From UBA10677 sp045532295 (GTDB taxonomy: Bacteria; Bacillota; Clostridia; Christensenellales; Pumilibacteraceae), in the NCBI GenBank assembly GCA_045532295.1, contig JAZSFP010000022.1, positions 19,006 to 83,005 of the forward strand: 64,000 nt of DNA, in the 5' to 3' direction. The translations under genes and the position numbers were made by a program. Under the pieces are notes generated by a model, which saw only the letters and a program-made list of their open reading frames with translations, did not search any database and had not been told where the DNA came from. Positions 33,758-43,128 of the stretch are shown here, piece after piece. Every line of letters starts with the position of its first letter. The first letter of the stretch is position 1.

Positions 33758-35677
33758 ATGAATAGACATAAAAAAATGAGAACTAAGCGCCAAGCCGTAA
33801 GCGTGGCTAAGCGTGAAAAGAAAAAATTTATACCGAATATCGCGACGAAGAGAGGCGTCATCCAAAGCAGTGGACGGGGCTATGCTTTTTTCGTGTCTGA
33901 CGACGGCTCGCCCGATCTTTTTATCGCGCCGAGAGATTTAGGCGGAGCAATCCACGGCGACAAAGTTTTGGTTGCAAAAATTTCGCAAGATAGAGGCGCA
34001 GGCGAAGGCAAGGTCGTAGAAATTTTAGAGCGAACTTTCGAGCATATCGTCGGTCGCGTTGAGGACGGCTGTCTAATCCCTAGCGAAAAGGGATTTGGCA
34101 ATAAGATTTATATCGAGCGTCGTTCCTCTCAACCCTTTTTCCCCGGCGACAAGGTCGTAGCCAAACTTTGCGACGGCGGAGATTACTGCATAGTTACCGA
34201 AGTTTTGGGCGAGGCAGGGGACTTGGGCGCAGAAATTATGGGCGTTATTCGTTCGTTTAAACTTGCCGAGACTTTCCCCTCTAAAGTAAAGCGCGAGGCG
34301 GAGGAAATCCCCGATAGCGTTAGCGAAGAGGAAAAGAAGGGCAGGCGTAATTTTACGGACACTCTTGCCGTAACTATCGACGGCGAACACTCAAAAGACT
34401 TCGACGACGCTATTTGCGTTAGAAAGGTTAGAGGCGGATACGAACTTTCGGTGCATATCGCCGACGTGAGCCATTACGTAAGAGAAAAGAGCAAACTTGA
34501 CAAAGAGGCTCTCAAGAGAGCGACCTCCGTCTACTTTGCCGACCGCGTTTTGCCTATGCTCCCCGAAAAACTATCCAACGGCATCTGCTCGCTCAACGAG
34601 GGAGTGGAAAGACTAACGCTTTCCGTCGTTATGCGCTTTGATAAAGAGGGCGAACTGCTATCGCACGAAATCGTGGAGGGCGTAATTAAGTCCAAGGCTC
34701 GCTTATCGTATTCGGGCGTTCAGCGTATGCTTGACGGAGAGAAGAGCGAAAAGCACGAATTTTTGAGAGAAATGATCCAAAACGCGAGCGCGCTTGCTAA
34801 AATCTTGAATAAAAAGAGGATAGCGCGTGGCTCGGTTGAGTTTGAAATCCCCGAGTGCGAGATAATTATGGACGGGGACAAACTAATAGATATTAAAAAA
34901 GCGGAAAGACTGTTTTCGCATCGTATGATTGAAGAGTTTATGCTTATAACCAACGAAACGGTTGCCGAGCATTTCGTTAAACGCAAAGTTCCGTTCGTGT
35001 TCCGCGTTCACGAAAATCCGCCCGAGCAGAAGTTAGAGGTTTTCCGCGACTTTCTTTGCTCGCTGGGATTGTCTTTCCCCGAAAATCCCACGCCTATGGA
35101 CTACGCGCAGTTAGTGGCAAACGCCGACGAGAGCGTTAGGGGCGCGGTAAGTAGAGTTGCGCTCCGCTCGATGAGTAAGGCGGAGTATAAGCCTCAAAAC
35201 CTCGGACACTTTGGGCTTGCGTCCAAGTATTACTGTCATTTCACTTCGCCTATTCGCCGTTACCCCGACCTTGCAATCCACCGCATTATAAAGTATATTC
35301 TCTCGGGAAAAGAGGACGCGAGCCGTCAGTTTAGCGAGTTCGTTCGCGAGGCGTCAATTCGCAGTAGCGAGCGTGAGAGAACGGCGGAAGAGGCGGAAAG
35401 AAAGGTAGACGACTTCCTTAAAGCCGAGTTTATGAAAGACAAGATAGGTAACGAGTACCGCGCGCTTATTAGCGGTGTTACCGAGCGTGGACTTTACGCC
35501 GAACTTGACTTTGGCGTTGAGGGTATGATAAAGATTGAAACGATACCCGGACGATTTAAGTTCAACGAAAAGAGTATGAGTATATCGAACGGCGCAATAT
35601 CCTACACTCTTGGCGACGAGATTGATATTAAAGTCGTGGCCGTAAACTTTGATAAGATAGCATTTGAACTTATTTAG
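33758..35677 (+). CDS. rnr: Ribonuclease R
   Basis: A processive 3'-5' exoribonuclease of the RNB family, 639 residues. OB/cold-shock domains lie at about 25-195 (GRGYAFFVSDD). The RNB catalytic core starts at GEHSKDFDDAICVRK (metal-binding Asp cluster) and includes HFTSPIRRYPDL. The C-terminal S1 domain (about 565-639) starts at YRALISGVTERGLYAEL. It is about 100-150 residues shorter than typical RNase R and lacks the N-terminal helix-turn-helix, but the core is complete. Confidence 0.94.
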   Translation: MNRHKKMRTKRQAVSVAKREKKKFIPNIATKRGVIQSSGRGYAFFVSDDGSPDLFIAPRDLGGAIHGDKVLVAKISQDRGAGEGKVVEILERTFEHIVGRVEDGCLIPSEKGFGNKIYIERRSSQPFFPGDKVVAKLCDGGDYCIVTEVLGEAGDLGAEIMGVIRSFKLAETFPSKVKREAEEIPDSVSEEEKKGRRNFTDTLAVTIDGEHSKDFDDAICVRKVRGGYELSVHIADVSHYVREKSKLDKEALKRATSVYFADRVLPMLPEKLSNGICSLNEGVERLTLSVVMRFDKEGELLSHEIVEGVIKSKARLSYSGVQRMLDGEKSEKHEFLREMIQNASALAKILNKKRIARGSVEFEIPECEIIMDGDKLIDIKKAERLFSHRMIEEFMLITNETVAEHFVKRKVPFVFRVHENPPEQKLEVFRDFLCSLGLSFPENPTPMDYAQLVANADESVRGAVSRVALRSMSKAEYKPQNLGHFGLASKYYCHFTSPIRRYPDLAIHRIIKYILSGKEDASRQFSEFVREASIRSSERERTAEEAERKVDDFLKAEFMKDKIGNEYRALISGVTERGLYAELDFGVEGMIKIETIPGRFKFNEKSMSISNGAISYTLGDEIDIKVVAVNFDKIAFELI

Positions 35678-35686
35678 GAGAAAATT

Positions 35687-36877
35687 ATGGGAGAGTATAT
35701 AAAAGAAAATTTAACTACCGAGTGTCTTGGCTCGTACGATATCGCCGTTTGTGGCGGGGGCTTTGCCGGAATTTCCGCCTCGCTTTCAGCCGTTCGCGAG
35801 GGCAAGAAAGTTATCCTTATTGAAAAACAGTATATGCTTGGCGGACTTGGTACGGCAGGGCTGGTAACCATTTATCTTCCGCTTTGCGACGGACTTGGTA
35901 GACAGGTTTCCTTTGGTATAGCCGAAGAACTGTTTCGTTTGTCCATAAAGCACGGCGCGGAGGGTAAAGAGCCTACTAACTGGTTAAACGAAGGCAGTAG
36001 AACGGAAAAGGACGCGAGGTTTGAGGTCCAGTATAACCCTCAAATGTTTGCAATTTTAGCGGAAAAACTGCTTTTGAGCGAGGGGGTAACTATACTCTAC
36101 GGCACTACGGTGGTAAGAGCGGAGAAAGAGGGCGACAAGATTACCCATTTAGTAGTCGAGAATAAGACGGGTAGAGGTGCGTATAGGGTTTCTTCCGTAG
36201 TTGACTGCACGGGCGACTGCGATATAGCGAAGATGAGTGGCGCGCCCACCGAACTTTTCAAGCAGGGCAACGTGCTTGCCGCGTGGTATTATTTCGTCAA
36301 TAGTAGTGGCTATCAACTGAAAATGCACGGCTTTTCGGATATTCCTGACGACGAGAAAACGGAGCAAAACAAGGTTGCTCAACTCGTCAATAAACGCTTT
36401 TTGGGCGTTAGCGCGGAAGAACTTTCCGAAATGACGATACTTTCTCACAACGAGATATATAAGGATATACTAAAGAGTGGCGAGAAAAAGTTTTTAGCAA
36501 CCGTAGCGACTACTCCGCAAATAAGGATGACGAGAAAAATCAAGGGCGAATATACGCAAGATATAGCAGAAATGCACAAGTATTTCCCCGACTCTATCGG
36601 TATGGTGTCCGACTGGAGAAAGAGAGGTCCGGTGTACGAAGTACCCTTTAGAACGCTTTACAGTAGCGCCGTTAAAAACTTAATCGTAGCAGGAAGATGC
36701 ACTTCCGTTAGCGATAGTCTTTGGGACGTAATGAGAGTAATTCCCTGTTGCGCCGTTACCGGTCAAGCAGCGGGAATTGCGTCGTCGATGACGGACGACT
36801 TTACTTCGATAGATATAAAAACTCTTCAAGATAAACTGCAAAAAAGTGGCGTAGTTTTGCACGAGAGCGATTTATAG
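35687..36877 (+). CDS. FAD-dependent oxidoreductase
   Basis: A 396-residue flavoprotein of the FAD_oxidored (PF12831-like) type. The dinucleotide motif is IAVCGGGFAGISASLSA (about 20-36), followed by GGLGTAGLV and a second cofactor segment DCTGDCDIAKMSGA. The C-terminal FAD-contact is IVAGRCTSVSDSLWDVMR. Homologues are often in polysaccharide or cofactor clusters; the substrate is unknown. It starts 10 nt after rnr with a taggag site and ends with no terminator before the small-peptide gene. Confidence 0.85.
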   Translation: MGEYIKENLTTECLGSYDIAVCGGGFAGISASLSAVREGKKVILIEKQYMLGGLGTAGLVTIYLPLCDGLGRQVSFGIAEELFRLSIKHGAEGKEPTNWLNEGSRTEKDARFEVQYNPQMFAILAEKLLLSEGVTILYGTTVVRAEKEGDKITHLVVENKTGRGAYRVSSVVDCTGDCDIAKMSGAPTELFKQGNVLAAWYYFVNSSGYQLKMHGFSDIPDDEKTEQNKVAQLVNKRFLGVSAEELSEMTILSHNEIYKDILKSGEKKFLATVATTPQIRMTRKIKGEYTQDIAEMHKYFPDSIGMVSDWRKRGPVYEVPFRTLYSSAVKNLIVAGRCTSVSDSLWDVMRVIPCCAVTGQAAGIASSMTDDFTSIDIKTLQDKLQKSGVVLHESDL

Positions 36878-36923
36878 CGCATAAAAGTTTCCTCTTGATT
36901 TATACTAAAGAGGGAGGAAGATT

Positions 36924-37073
36924 ATGGCAAAATTTCTGTCGCTCGTCTTGGCGTTTACGATGCTTGTGTTTGTAAATTCCGCTACCGTATGCAAAAATTA
37001 CGAACAAAATACGGATTACGGCGTGGTAATAACTGCGCTTAAACCTATGAAAAAACCACCGCTTGCAATATGA
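36924..37073 (+). CDS. Predicted secreted small peptide (49 residues)
   Basis: A short gene with a strong gggagga site 5-6 nt before the ATG. It encodes Met-Ala-Lys, a hydrophobic core (FLSLVLAFTMLVFV) and a possible signal-peptidase site after NSA, then a mature region of about 29-30 residues starting TVCKNYEQNTDYG and ending KPMKKPPLAI: one Cys, Lys/Pro-rich tail. A single N-terminal membrane anchor is the alternative. It sits between the FAD oxidoreductase and a strong terminator. No family recognised. Confidence 0.65.
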   Translation: MAKFLSLVLAFTMLVFVNSATVCKNYEQNTDYGVVITALKPMKKPPLAI

Positions 37074-37119
37074 AAAAGAACGACCGAGAGGATAAAAAAC
37101 CTCGTCGGTCGTTCTTTTT
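37073..37119 (+). terminator. Strong intrinsic terminator
   Basis: A long stem with AAAAAGAACGACCGA and TCGGTCGTTCTTTTT arms, directly at the small-peptide stop. Confidence 0.9.
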
Positions 37120-37141
37120 CGCTTAGGGCTATGTTTTTTGC

Positions 37142-37194
37142 TTGCAAAAAAAAGCAAAAAGGTATATACTTAAGAGTAGGGCTTTAAAGCCCTA
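37142..37194 (+). promoter_or_regulatory. ychF promoter and start-site palindrome
   Basis: TTGCAA (37142-37147), 17 bp, TATACT (37165-37170). The predicted +1 (about 37177) coincides with the start of an 18-nt perfect palindrome TAGGGCTTTAAAGCCCTA (37177-37194), which would give a 5'-terminal hairpin or an operator. Confidence 0.75.
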
Positions 37195-37217
37195 AAAATA
37201 AACGACTGAGGTTTGAG

Positions 37218-38306
37218 ATGAAATTAGGAGTAGTAGGACTTCCCAACGTAGGTAAAAGCACGCTGTTTAACGCAATCACTGAGGCAGGCGCGGAGTGCGC
37301 TAACTATCCGTTCTGTACCATTGAGCCCAACGTGGGCGTAGTGGCAGTACCCGACGAGCGACTTGAAGTTCTTGGCAAGATGTATAACACCAAGAAAATT
37401 ACGCCCGCGGTGCTTGAGTTCGTGGACATTGCAGGGCTTGTGAAGGGCGCGTCGGCAGGCGAGGGCTTAGGAAATAAATTCCTTTCGCATATTCGCGAAG
37501 TGGACGCAATCGTTCACGTGGTGCGCTGTTTTGAGGATAGCAATATTATCCACGTGGAAGGCAATATTGACCCTATTCGCGACATTGAAACGATAAATCT
37601 TGAACTGGTGCTTTCCGACCTTGAGAGCGTTAAAAAGCGTCTTGACAAGGCTGAAAAGTACGTTAAGACGGGCGAGAAGAGTTATTTAGAAGAGGCGGAA
37701 CTTCTTCGCAAACTCTATAAAACGCTGGAAGAGGGCAAGTGTTTAAGAACGCTTTTACTAAGCGACGAGGAAAAGAAGATGGTAGAGAGTTTCTTCCTCA
37801 TTACCTCTAAGCCCGTAATCTACTGCGCTAATATCGGCGAAGGGGATATAGGCTCTACCAACGAATTCGTCAAGAGAGTGGAAGAGTTCGCTAAGACTGA
37901 AAACTCCGTGTTCTTGGAAATCTGCGCTAAGGTTGAGGAAGAGATTGCTCAACTTGACAAGGAAGAGAGAGCGATATTTATCGAGGAAATGGGACTTAAA
38001 GAGAGCGGACTTAACCGCATAATAAAGAAAGGCTACGAACTTCTCGGGCTTATCAGTTACCTTACCGCAGGCGAAAAAGAGGTTAGGGCTTGGACGATTG
38101 AAAAGGGCACGAAAGCGCCTCAAGCGGCAGGCAAAATCCACACCGACTTTGAAAAAGGCTTTATTCGCGCGGAAATCGTTTCTTACGACGACCTCGTAGA
38201 GTGCGGTGGTTTTAACGGCGCGAAGGAAAAGGGTAAGGTTAGAAGTGAAGGAAAAGAGTACGTTTTCCGTGACGGCGACGTAGCGCTGTTTAGATTTAAC
38301 GTGTAA
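37218..38306 (+). CDS. ychF: Ribosome-associated GTPase-fold ATPase YchF (OLA1 family)
   Basis: A 362-residue TRAFAC P-loop protein: G1 GLPNVGKSTLFN, DIAGLVKGASAGEGLGN (switch II region), a NxxE-type specificity motif giving ATP preference (ANIGEGD region), a coiled-coil insert (about 130-200) and a C-terminal TGS domain (AWTIEKGTKAPQAAGKIH). It is a stress-related regulator bound to ribosomes. ychF has its own promoter; argS follows 10 nt later and is probably co-transcribed. Confidence 0.95.
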   Translation: MKLGVVGLPNVGKSTLFNAITEAGAECANYPFCTIEPNVGVVAVPDERLEVLGKMYNTKKITPAVLEFVDIAGLVKGASAGEGLGNKFLSHIREVDAIVHVVRCFEDSNIIHVEGNIDPIRDIETINLELVLSDLESVKKRLDKAEKYVKTGEKSYLEEAELLRKLYKTLEEGKCLRTLLLSDEEKKMVESFFLITSKPVIYCANIGEGDIGSTNEFVKRVEEFAKTENSVFLEICAKVEEEIAQLDKEERAIFIEEMGLKESGLNRIIKKGYELLGLISYLTAGEKEVRAWTIEKGTKAPQAAGKIHTDFEKGFIRAEIVSYDDLVECGGFNGAKEKGKVRSEGKEYVFRDGDVALFRFNV

Positions 38307-38316
38307 GGAAAAAATT

Positions 38317-40005
38317 ATGGAATTAAAACGCATCGTATCAAAACTTATTAAAATCGAGGGCGTGAGCGAGGAAGAAATCTATTCGCTCCTTTCCCCTACG
38401 CCCGATATATCGAAGGGCGATATTGCTCTTCCCTGCTTTAAGTTCGCAAAAACGCTCCGTCGCGCTCCTCAGCAAATCGCAACCGCGCTTTCCGAGGGCG
38501 AGGAACTTAAAAACAGCAAGTATATTCAAAAAGCGTGCGTAGAGGGTGGATACCTCAATATCTACTTTAACCGCCAAACGCTTGCCTCCGAGGCTATGGA
38601 AGAACTCTCTAAAGGGGTTTTTAAGCCCCACGAGAAGAACGGCAAGACCGTTTGCATAGACTATTCGTCCATTAACATTGCAAAGCCCTTCCATATCGGT
38701 CATCTTTTAACGACGGTAATCGGCGGTTCGCTCTATAAGATTTTCAACTACCTCGGCTATACTGCGGTGGGCATTAATCACCTCGGCGACTGGGGAACGC
38801 AGTTCGGAAAGATGATATCGGCGTACTTGCGCTGGGGCGACGACAAGGATATCGAAGAGCGTGGCGTTCGCGCGCTTTTGGACCTTTACGTGCGCTTTCA
38901 CGCAGAGGCGGAAGAAGATAAAGCGCTCGACGACGAGGGCAGAGCGTGGTTTAAGAAAATCGAAGACGGCGACGAGCAGGCGCTTGCTATTTTTGGAAAG
39001 TTCAAGGACATTACCTTAAAAGAGGTTAAACGCCTTTACGCAAGACTTAACATTGAGTTCGACAGTTACGCGGGCGAGAGTTTTTATAACGATAAAATGC
39101 AACCCGTTATCGACGAACTGAAAGAAAAGAACCTCCTTACCGAGAGCGAGGGCGCGCAAGTAGTCAACCTTGACGAATACTCAATGCCACCTTGTCTTAT
39201 CCTAAAGAGCGACGGCGCAACGCTTTACGCAACTCGCGACCTTGCAGCCGCGTGCTATCGTAAAAGCCACTACGACTTTGACAAAAACCTCTACGTAGTA
39301 GCGTATCAGCAAAACCTCCACTTTAAGCAAATCTTCAAAGTGCTTGAACTTATGGGCAAGCCTTGGGCGAAAGACTGCGTTCACGTGCCTTTCGGTATGG
39401 TTAGTTTGGAAGGTCAGGGCGCGCTCAGTACCAGAAAGGGCAACGTCGTTTTCTTAGACGAAGTGCTTGACACTGCGGTGGAAAAGGCGAGAGCGGTTAT
39501 TGACGGCAAGAACCCCGACCTTGAAAACAAAGAAGAGATTGCCTCGACGGTAGGTATAGGCGCGGTAGTGTTCGGCGCGCTCTGTAACAGCCGTATTAAA
39601 GACCTCGCGTTCTCTTACGATAAAGCGTTGTCTTTCGAGGGCGAAACCGCTCCCTATCTTCAGTACACCCACGCGCGTTGCTGTTCGGTAATTGCAAGAG
39701 TGGGCGAAGAGGTTGCTAAACCCGACTATTCGGTTCTTACCGACGACGACAGTTTTGCGCTCGTTAAACACTTATGCGCATTTGACGGCGCGGTAGCGTC
39801 CTCTGCGGAAAAGTACGAGCCTTCGGTAATATCGTCGTATCTTCTCGATTTAGCGAAACTATATAATAAGTTCTACCTTGCAAACCGTATTCTCGGCGCA
39901 GAGCCACCCGTTCTTTCCGCGCGTCTTGCCCTCACTAAAGCAGTTCGCGACACCTTAAAGACGGGACTTTCCCTCCTTCTTATCGGCGCGCCCGAAAAAA
40001 TGTAA
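38317..40005 (+). CDS. argS: Arginyl-tRNA synthetase
   Basis: A class I synthetase, 562 residues. It has an N-terminal Arg-S domain (about 1-90), the HIGH motif FHIGHLLTT (about 127), and a degenerate KMSKS region LSTRKGNVV (about 372). The C-terminal DALR anticodon-binding domain holds QYTHARCCSVI. ATG with an aaggaaaa site; a terminator follows the stop. Confidence 0.96.
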   Translation: MELKRIVSKLIKIEGVSEEEIYSLLSPTPDISKGDIALPCFKFAKTLRRAPQQIATALSEGEELKNSKYIQKACVEGGYLNIYFNRQTLASEAMEELSKGVFKPHEKNGKTVCIDYSSINIAKPFHIGHLLTTVIGGSLYKIFNYLGYTAVGINHLGDWGTQFGKMISAYLRWGDDKDIEERGVRALLDLYVRFHAEAEEDKALDDEGRAWFKKIEDGDEQALAIFGKFKDITLKEVKRLYARLNIEFDSYAGESFYNDKMQPVIDELKEKNLLTESEGAQVVNLDEYSMPPCLILKSDGATLYATRDLAAACYRKSHYDFDKNLYVVAYQQNLHFKQIFKVLELMGKPWAKDCVHVPFGMVSLEGQGALSTRKGNVVFLDEVLDTAVEKARAVIDGKNPDLENKEEIASTVGIGAVVFGALCNSRIKDLAFSYDKALSFEGETAPYLQYTHARCCSVIARVGEEVAKPDYSVLTDDDSFALVKHLCAFDGAVASSAEKYEPSVISSYLLDLAKLYNKFYLANRILGAEPPVLSARLALTKAVRDTLKTGLSLLLIGAPEKM

Positions 40006-40016
40006 TAAAAACGACG

Positions 40017-40043
40017 AAAGAGCAGAGAAAACTGCTCTTTTTT
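40017..40043 (+). terminator. Intrinsic terminator after argS
   Basis: AAAGAGCAG and CTGCTCTTTTTT arms with a 6-nt loop. Confidence 0.88.
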
Positions 40044-40053
40044 GATGTTTTAC

Positions 40054-40083
40054 TTGACAAAGTGATAAATATAGGGATATAAT
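40054..40083 (+). promoter_or_regulatory. Promoter of the large lipoprotein gene
   Basis: TTGACA (40054-40059), 18 bp, TATAAT (40078-40083). Confidence 0.8.
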
Positions 40084-40122
40084 CATAATAAGGAAAAAGA
40101 ATTATATAGGAGAATAAGGGCT

Positions 40123-42033
40123 ATGAAAAGACTACTGTTCAGAATTTTAACGACGGTTTTGGCTTTTTGCGTAGTGCTTGCATTGTTTACCGCCTGTGAC
40201 GACGAAATCACGCCACCGCCACCGACTGAGAAGACTTATTCGTGCGAGTTCGTTCAAAACGACGGAACTTACGAATACGAAATTAAGCATAGCGAAAAGA
40301 TTACGCTTTCGCTTTCTATTGACGATGAAAAGCAATGGGAAATGGAAGGCTCGATTGAGAACGGTAAGTATATTTTTTACCTTGCCGAATTTATCGAAGG
40401 GGAACAACGCGCGTATTCCTTTGACGTTTCGGGCGAAACGCTAATTCTTCCCGAACGCTCTTTTTTGACGGGCTTTACCTATCCGTACTCTCAAGCGAGC
40501 GGAACTTATTCCGTAGTGGGCGTTGAGGGGGCTACGATGACCTTTAACGCCGACGGAACGGGCTCGACGCATATGGATAGAGAGGGCGCAACGGGCGTTA
40601 CCTTTACTTACTACGCAGTGGACGGCAACCGCGCAATTTTGAAGTTGGATACTCCTCATCGCGACGCGGTGGACGACAATACCGCGTTTGACGAACTTAT
40701 AGGTTACTACTACGAGTTTACGGACGAAGGGGTAAGCCCGCTTGGAACGGTTTATAATCCTAACCGCTATACCTATTACAATACGCTTAAATATGACGGA
40801 AATACCCCTTACTCTCATATCGTTTCCAGTTACGGCGCGTCGAGAATGGGTATTTACGGCAACACCAAAACGCATTTAAGCACGCTTTACTATAACGGAG
40901 GTAAGGCTATTAGGGTGGACGAGGCGTTTAACACCGACTTTGAACAGAGCGAACTTCAAATCTTTTTCGGGGATTATACCGAAGAGGACGGCGTTATAAC
41001 TTTCTCTTACGATTGCGAGGTTAGTAGCCCGTATTATAACGGAGGCGAGAGAGGTGAGGATATATATTACACCGCCGAAGTTTATTACGAAAGAATAACT
41101 GACAGGTGGGGCGAAGAAAAATTCGACTACTTGGGCGAAATGACGGAAGGCAACGGCATTGAGTGGAACGAGTATTATTTTGGTTACACCACGCTTACGA
41201 GCGAGAAATTGAGCGCGTCGGGACTAACCTGCGATTTTAACGACGGATACAAGACTTTGCGTCAAGACAACCTGCTTGCTATGGGCGACGGCGACCATTA
41301 CCTCCACGAGTTTTACGTGCTTGACACTGAAAAAATGGAAATTAAATATATCTTCTACGAGTACGACTCCTATTATTATATGGGTTGCTCTAACGAGTTT
41401 ATGCTCGAGCGCAGGATTTACGAGGAAGACTATAATTTAGAATATAACCCCGACTTACAAGAGTTTTATATGTTCGTCGAGGTGGAAAACGAAACTAATT
41501 TAGTGTACCGTGGCGACGGATTTAGGTTTGAACTTATCGGAATTTACGGCGATCACAATAAAGTGGATAACTTGATATTTATGTACGCTATTACGAGCAA
41601 CATTTACAACGTTTCAAGCAGTTCGCGTTTCTTCGTAACTGATATTGAAAACGGAACTTGTATTCTCGGTATGGTAGGGAACGGAAGGGGCGACGAACTC
41701 GACGCCTTTAGGTCCGAGGTTAACATTGCTCGCTCTAAAGAAATTGTACCCGTCGTTTATACGATGAGTGGAGACGCCGTGACGGATTCAGGGAAGGAAT
41801 TTTCGGTAGCGTACTATTACGAGAGCGCAGGGAATAATGAAGTTATTCTCTTTGAGTACGAAATAAGAGAATACGAATCCTTAATAATGGCGGACGCTTA
41901 TAGCGGAAGATATGAGATTAGCGGAAATATGATTTTCTTCGACCTCAATAACGGCGACGATATTACCTACGAATTATCTAATACCGCAGAGGGCGTAATA
42001 TCGCAATACCATTATACCTACAATTACAACTAA
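40123..42033 (+). CDS. Large extracytoplasmic lipoprotein, unknown function
   Basis: A 636-residue protein with a lipoprotein signal peptide ending LALFTAC (Cys25), then a short Pro/Glu linker (DDEITPPPPTEK). The mature part is very rich in Tyr, Asp, Glu and Gly with many beta-strand-like stretches, e.g. GTYSVVGVEGATMTFNADGT, which recalls lipocalin-like or META-type repeats. No catalytic motif recognised. A monocistronic gene with its own promoter and terminator; probably a surface glycan- or ligand-binding protein (inference). Confidence 0.8.
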   Translation: MKRLLFRILTTVLAFCVVLALFTACDDEITPPPPTEKTYSCEFVQNDGTYEYEIKHSEKITLSLSIDDEKQWEMEGSIENGKYIFYLAEFIEGEQRAYSFDVSGETLILPERSFLTGFTYPYSQASGTYSVVGVEGATMTFNADGTGSTHMDREGATGVTFTYYAVDGNRAILKLDTPHRDAVDDNTAFDELIGYYYEFTDEGVSPLGTVYNPNRYTYYNTLKYDGNTPYSHIVSSYGASRMGIYGNTKTHLSTLYYNGGKAIRVDEAFNTDFEQSELQIFFGDYTEEDGVITFSYDCEVSSPYYNGGERGEDIYYTAEVYYERITDRWGEEKFDYLGEMTEGNGIEWNEYYFGYTTLTSEKLSASGLTCDFNDGYKTLRQDNLLAMGDGDHYLHEFYVLDTEKMEIKYIFYEYDSYYYMGCSNEFMLERRIYEEDYNLEYNPDLQEFYMFVEVENETNLVYRGDGFRFELIGIYGDHNKVDNLIFMYAITSNIYNVSSSSRFFVTDIENGTCILGMVGNGRGDELDAFRSEVNIARSKEIVPVVYTMSGDAVTDSGKEFSVAYYYESAGNNEVILFEYEIREYESLIMADAYSGRYEISGNMIFFDLNNGDDITYELSNTAEGVISQYHYTYNYN

Positions 42034-42045
42034 AAATAAAAAAGG

Positions 42046-42076
42046 GAGCGTTCCTCGGTTGCGGAACGCTCTTTTT
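42046..42076 (+). terminator. Intrinsic terminator
   Basis: GAGCGTTCC and GGAACGCTC arms with TTTTT. Confidence 0.9.
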
Positions 42077-42138
42077 GTCTTTAAAAAACTAATACGGTAG
42101 TTAAATTTTTGAACGCTAATTTATATTTTTAAGTTGTA

Positions 42139-42747
42139 TTATTCAAAATAATAGTAAGTATCACTTCCGCCGTAGTAATTTGTACTAATGCGGTTTGGCG
42201 TAGTTGTATCCACGTAGTATTTCTTTGTTTCGACGTTGTCAATTTTCGCTAAAAGTTCTGGGCAAACAATTTCAAGGTTGGATATCGAATCAAAATAACC
42301 GTTAAGGTTGTAGTTAATAGTACGATTATGAGTTCTAAATCCGCCTTGATAGTCGTAAGATTTTGAGGTTTCAGTTACTTTTTTAACGCGAATATTTTCT
42401 TTGTCTGCGCCGTAAGTCAGGTAATAATATTTAGTAGTGTTTTTAAGCGTTGATTTGCCAAGCGTTGCGGTTGCCGTTACGTCTTCAGTGTCCCAGTAAT
42501 AATAATAGCCGTTATATTCAACGTAATCATCGTAACGATAAGAAGAGCGACGAAGAGTAAAGGTGGTTTCAACAATGTAAGTATAACTGTCCGTTGTCGT
42601 TACTTCTTCAGTGGTATTGTAATATTTTGAATTACCTACAACTAAGGTTTGATTGTCATTGAGTGCAACGAAAGTGTAATCCGACGAACACGCAAAGAAT
42701 ACGAAGCAAGATAGAACGCCCAAAATTAGTGCCACAAATTTTTTCAT
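42139..42747 (-). CDS. Small lipoprotein, unknown function
   Basis: A 202-residue protein with a signal peptide and lipobox VFFAC (Cys20). The mature part is Tyr/Thr-rich with repeated short strands (TVEETFTL-like, YYYWDTEDVTATATLGKSTL) and no recognised domain. The ATG at 42747 has a ggagga site; an upstream in-frame ATG lies in the promoter and is rejected. A single gene, convergent with the large lipoprotein. Confidence 0.8.
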   Translation of the reverse strand: MKKFVALILGVLSCFVFFACSSDYTFVALNDNQTLVVGNSKYYNTTEEVTTTDSYTYIVETTFTLRRSSYRYDDYVEYNGYYYYWDTEDVTATATLGKSTLKNTTKYYYLTYGADKENIRVKKVTETSKSYDYQGGFRTHNRTINYNLNGYFDSISNLEIVCPELLAKIDNVETKKYYVDTTTPNRISTNYYGGSDTYYYFE

Positions 42748-42778
42748 GATTATAATTCCTCCAAAAAAGTATAGATTT

Positions 42779-42807
42779 ATTATAGCACCAAGGGGGTGGC
42801 TTGTCAA
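42779..42807 (-). promoter_or_regulatory. Promoter of the small lipoprotein gene
   Basis: Minus-strand TTGACA (42802-42807), 17 bp, TATAAT (42779-42784). Confidence 0.85.
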
Positions 42808-42834
42808 GTAAAATATGAAAACTAATAGAAAATG

Positions 42835-43035
42835 TTAAAACGTAGTATTCGTTTCTTCTTCTACTTCGGGCGAGGCGAAAAGTTTTATGAACATAGTGAT
42901 AAGCAAGAGGTTGTTTACCGCCGTGTAGTCAAAGGGTTCGTCCGTCGTCCGTTCGTTATCGTTTTTGGGCGAGAGTTGAGAATTTGCAAGTAGCAAGACT
43001 ACTAAAAGAAGACGGAAAATATCGCTTTGGTCCAT
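42835..43035 (-). CDS. 66-residue small protein
   Basis: Unrecognised. It has two short hydrophobic stretches (FRLLLVVLLLAN, about 7-18, and VNNLLLITMFIKLF, about 40-53) separated by a polar, Asp/Glu/Asn-rich segment, plus an acidic tail. A good cggagg site precedes the ATG. It is divergent from the ArsR gene and separated by only 99 nt containing a 10-bp inverted repeat, so ArsR control is plausible. Confidence 0.65.
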   Translation of the reverse strand: MDQSDIFRLLLVVLLLANSQLSPKNDNERTTDEPFDYTAVNNLLLITMFIKLFASPEVEEETNTTF

Positions 43036-43071
43036 AATGCCTCCGACAAGAAGAGTGGTAATAGTTTATTA

Positions 43072-43108
43072 TTCGTCAAAAAAGTGTGGTGTGATAAATT
43101 TTGACGAA
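43072..43108. promoter_or_regulatory. Inverted repeat, candidate ArsR operator
   Basis: Perfect 10-bp arms TTCGTCAAAA (43072-43081) and TTTTGACGAA (43099-43108) with 17 bp between. The right arm covers the -35 box of the ArsR gene, as expected for autorepression. Confidence 0.6.
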
Positions 43109-43128
43109 AGGCTCTCTTATAGTATAAT
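43101..43128 (+). promoter_or_regulatory. ArsR-gene promoter giving a leaderless transcript
   Basis: TTGACG (43101-43106), 16 bp, TATAAT (43123-43128), then ATTACT and ATG at 43135. Confidence 0.82.
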
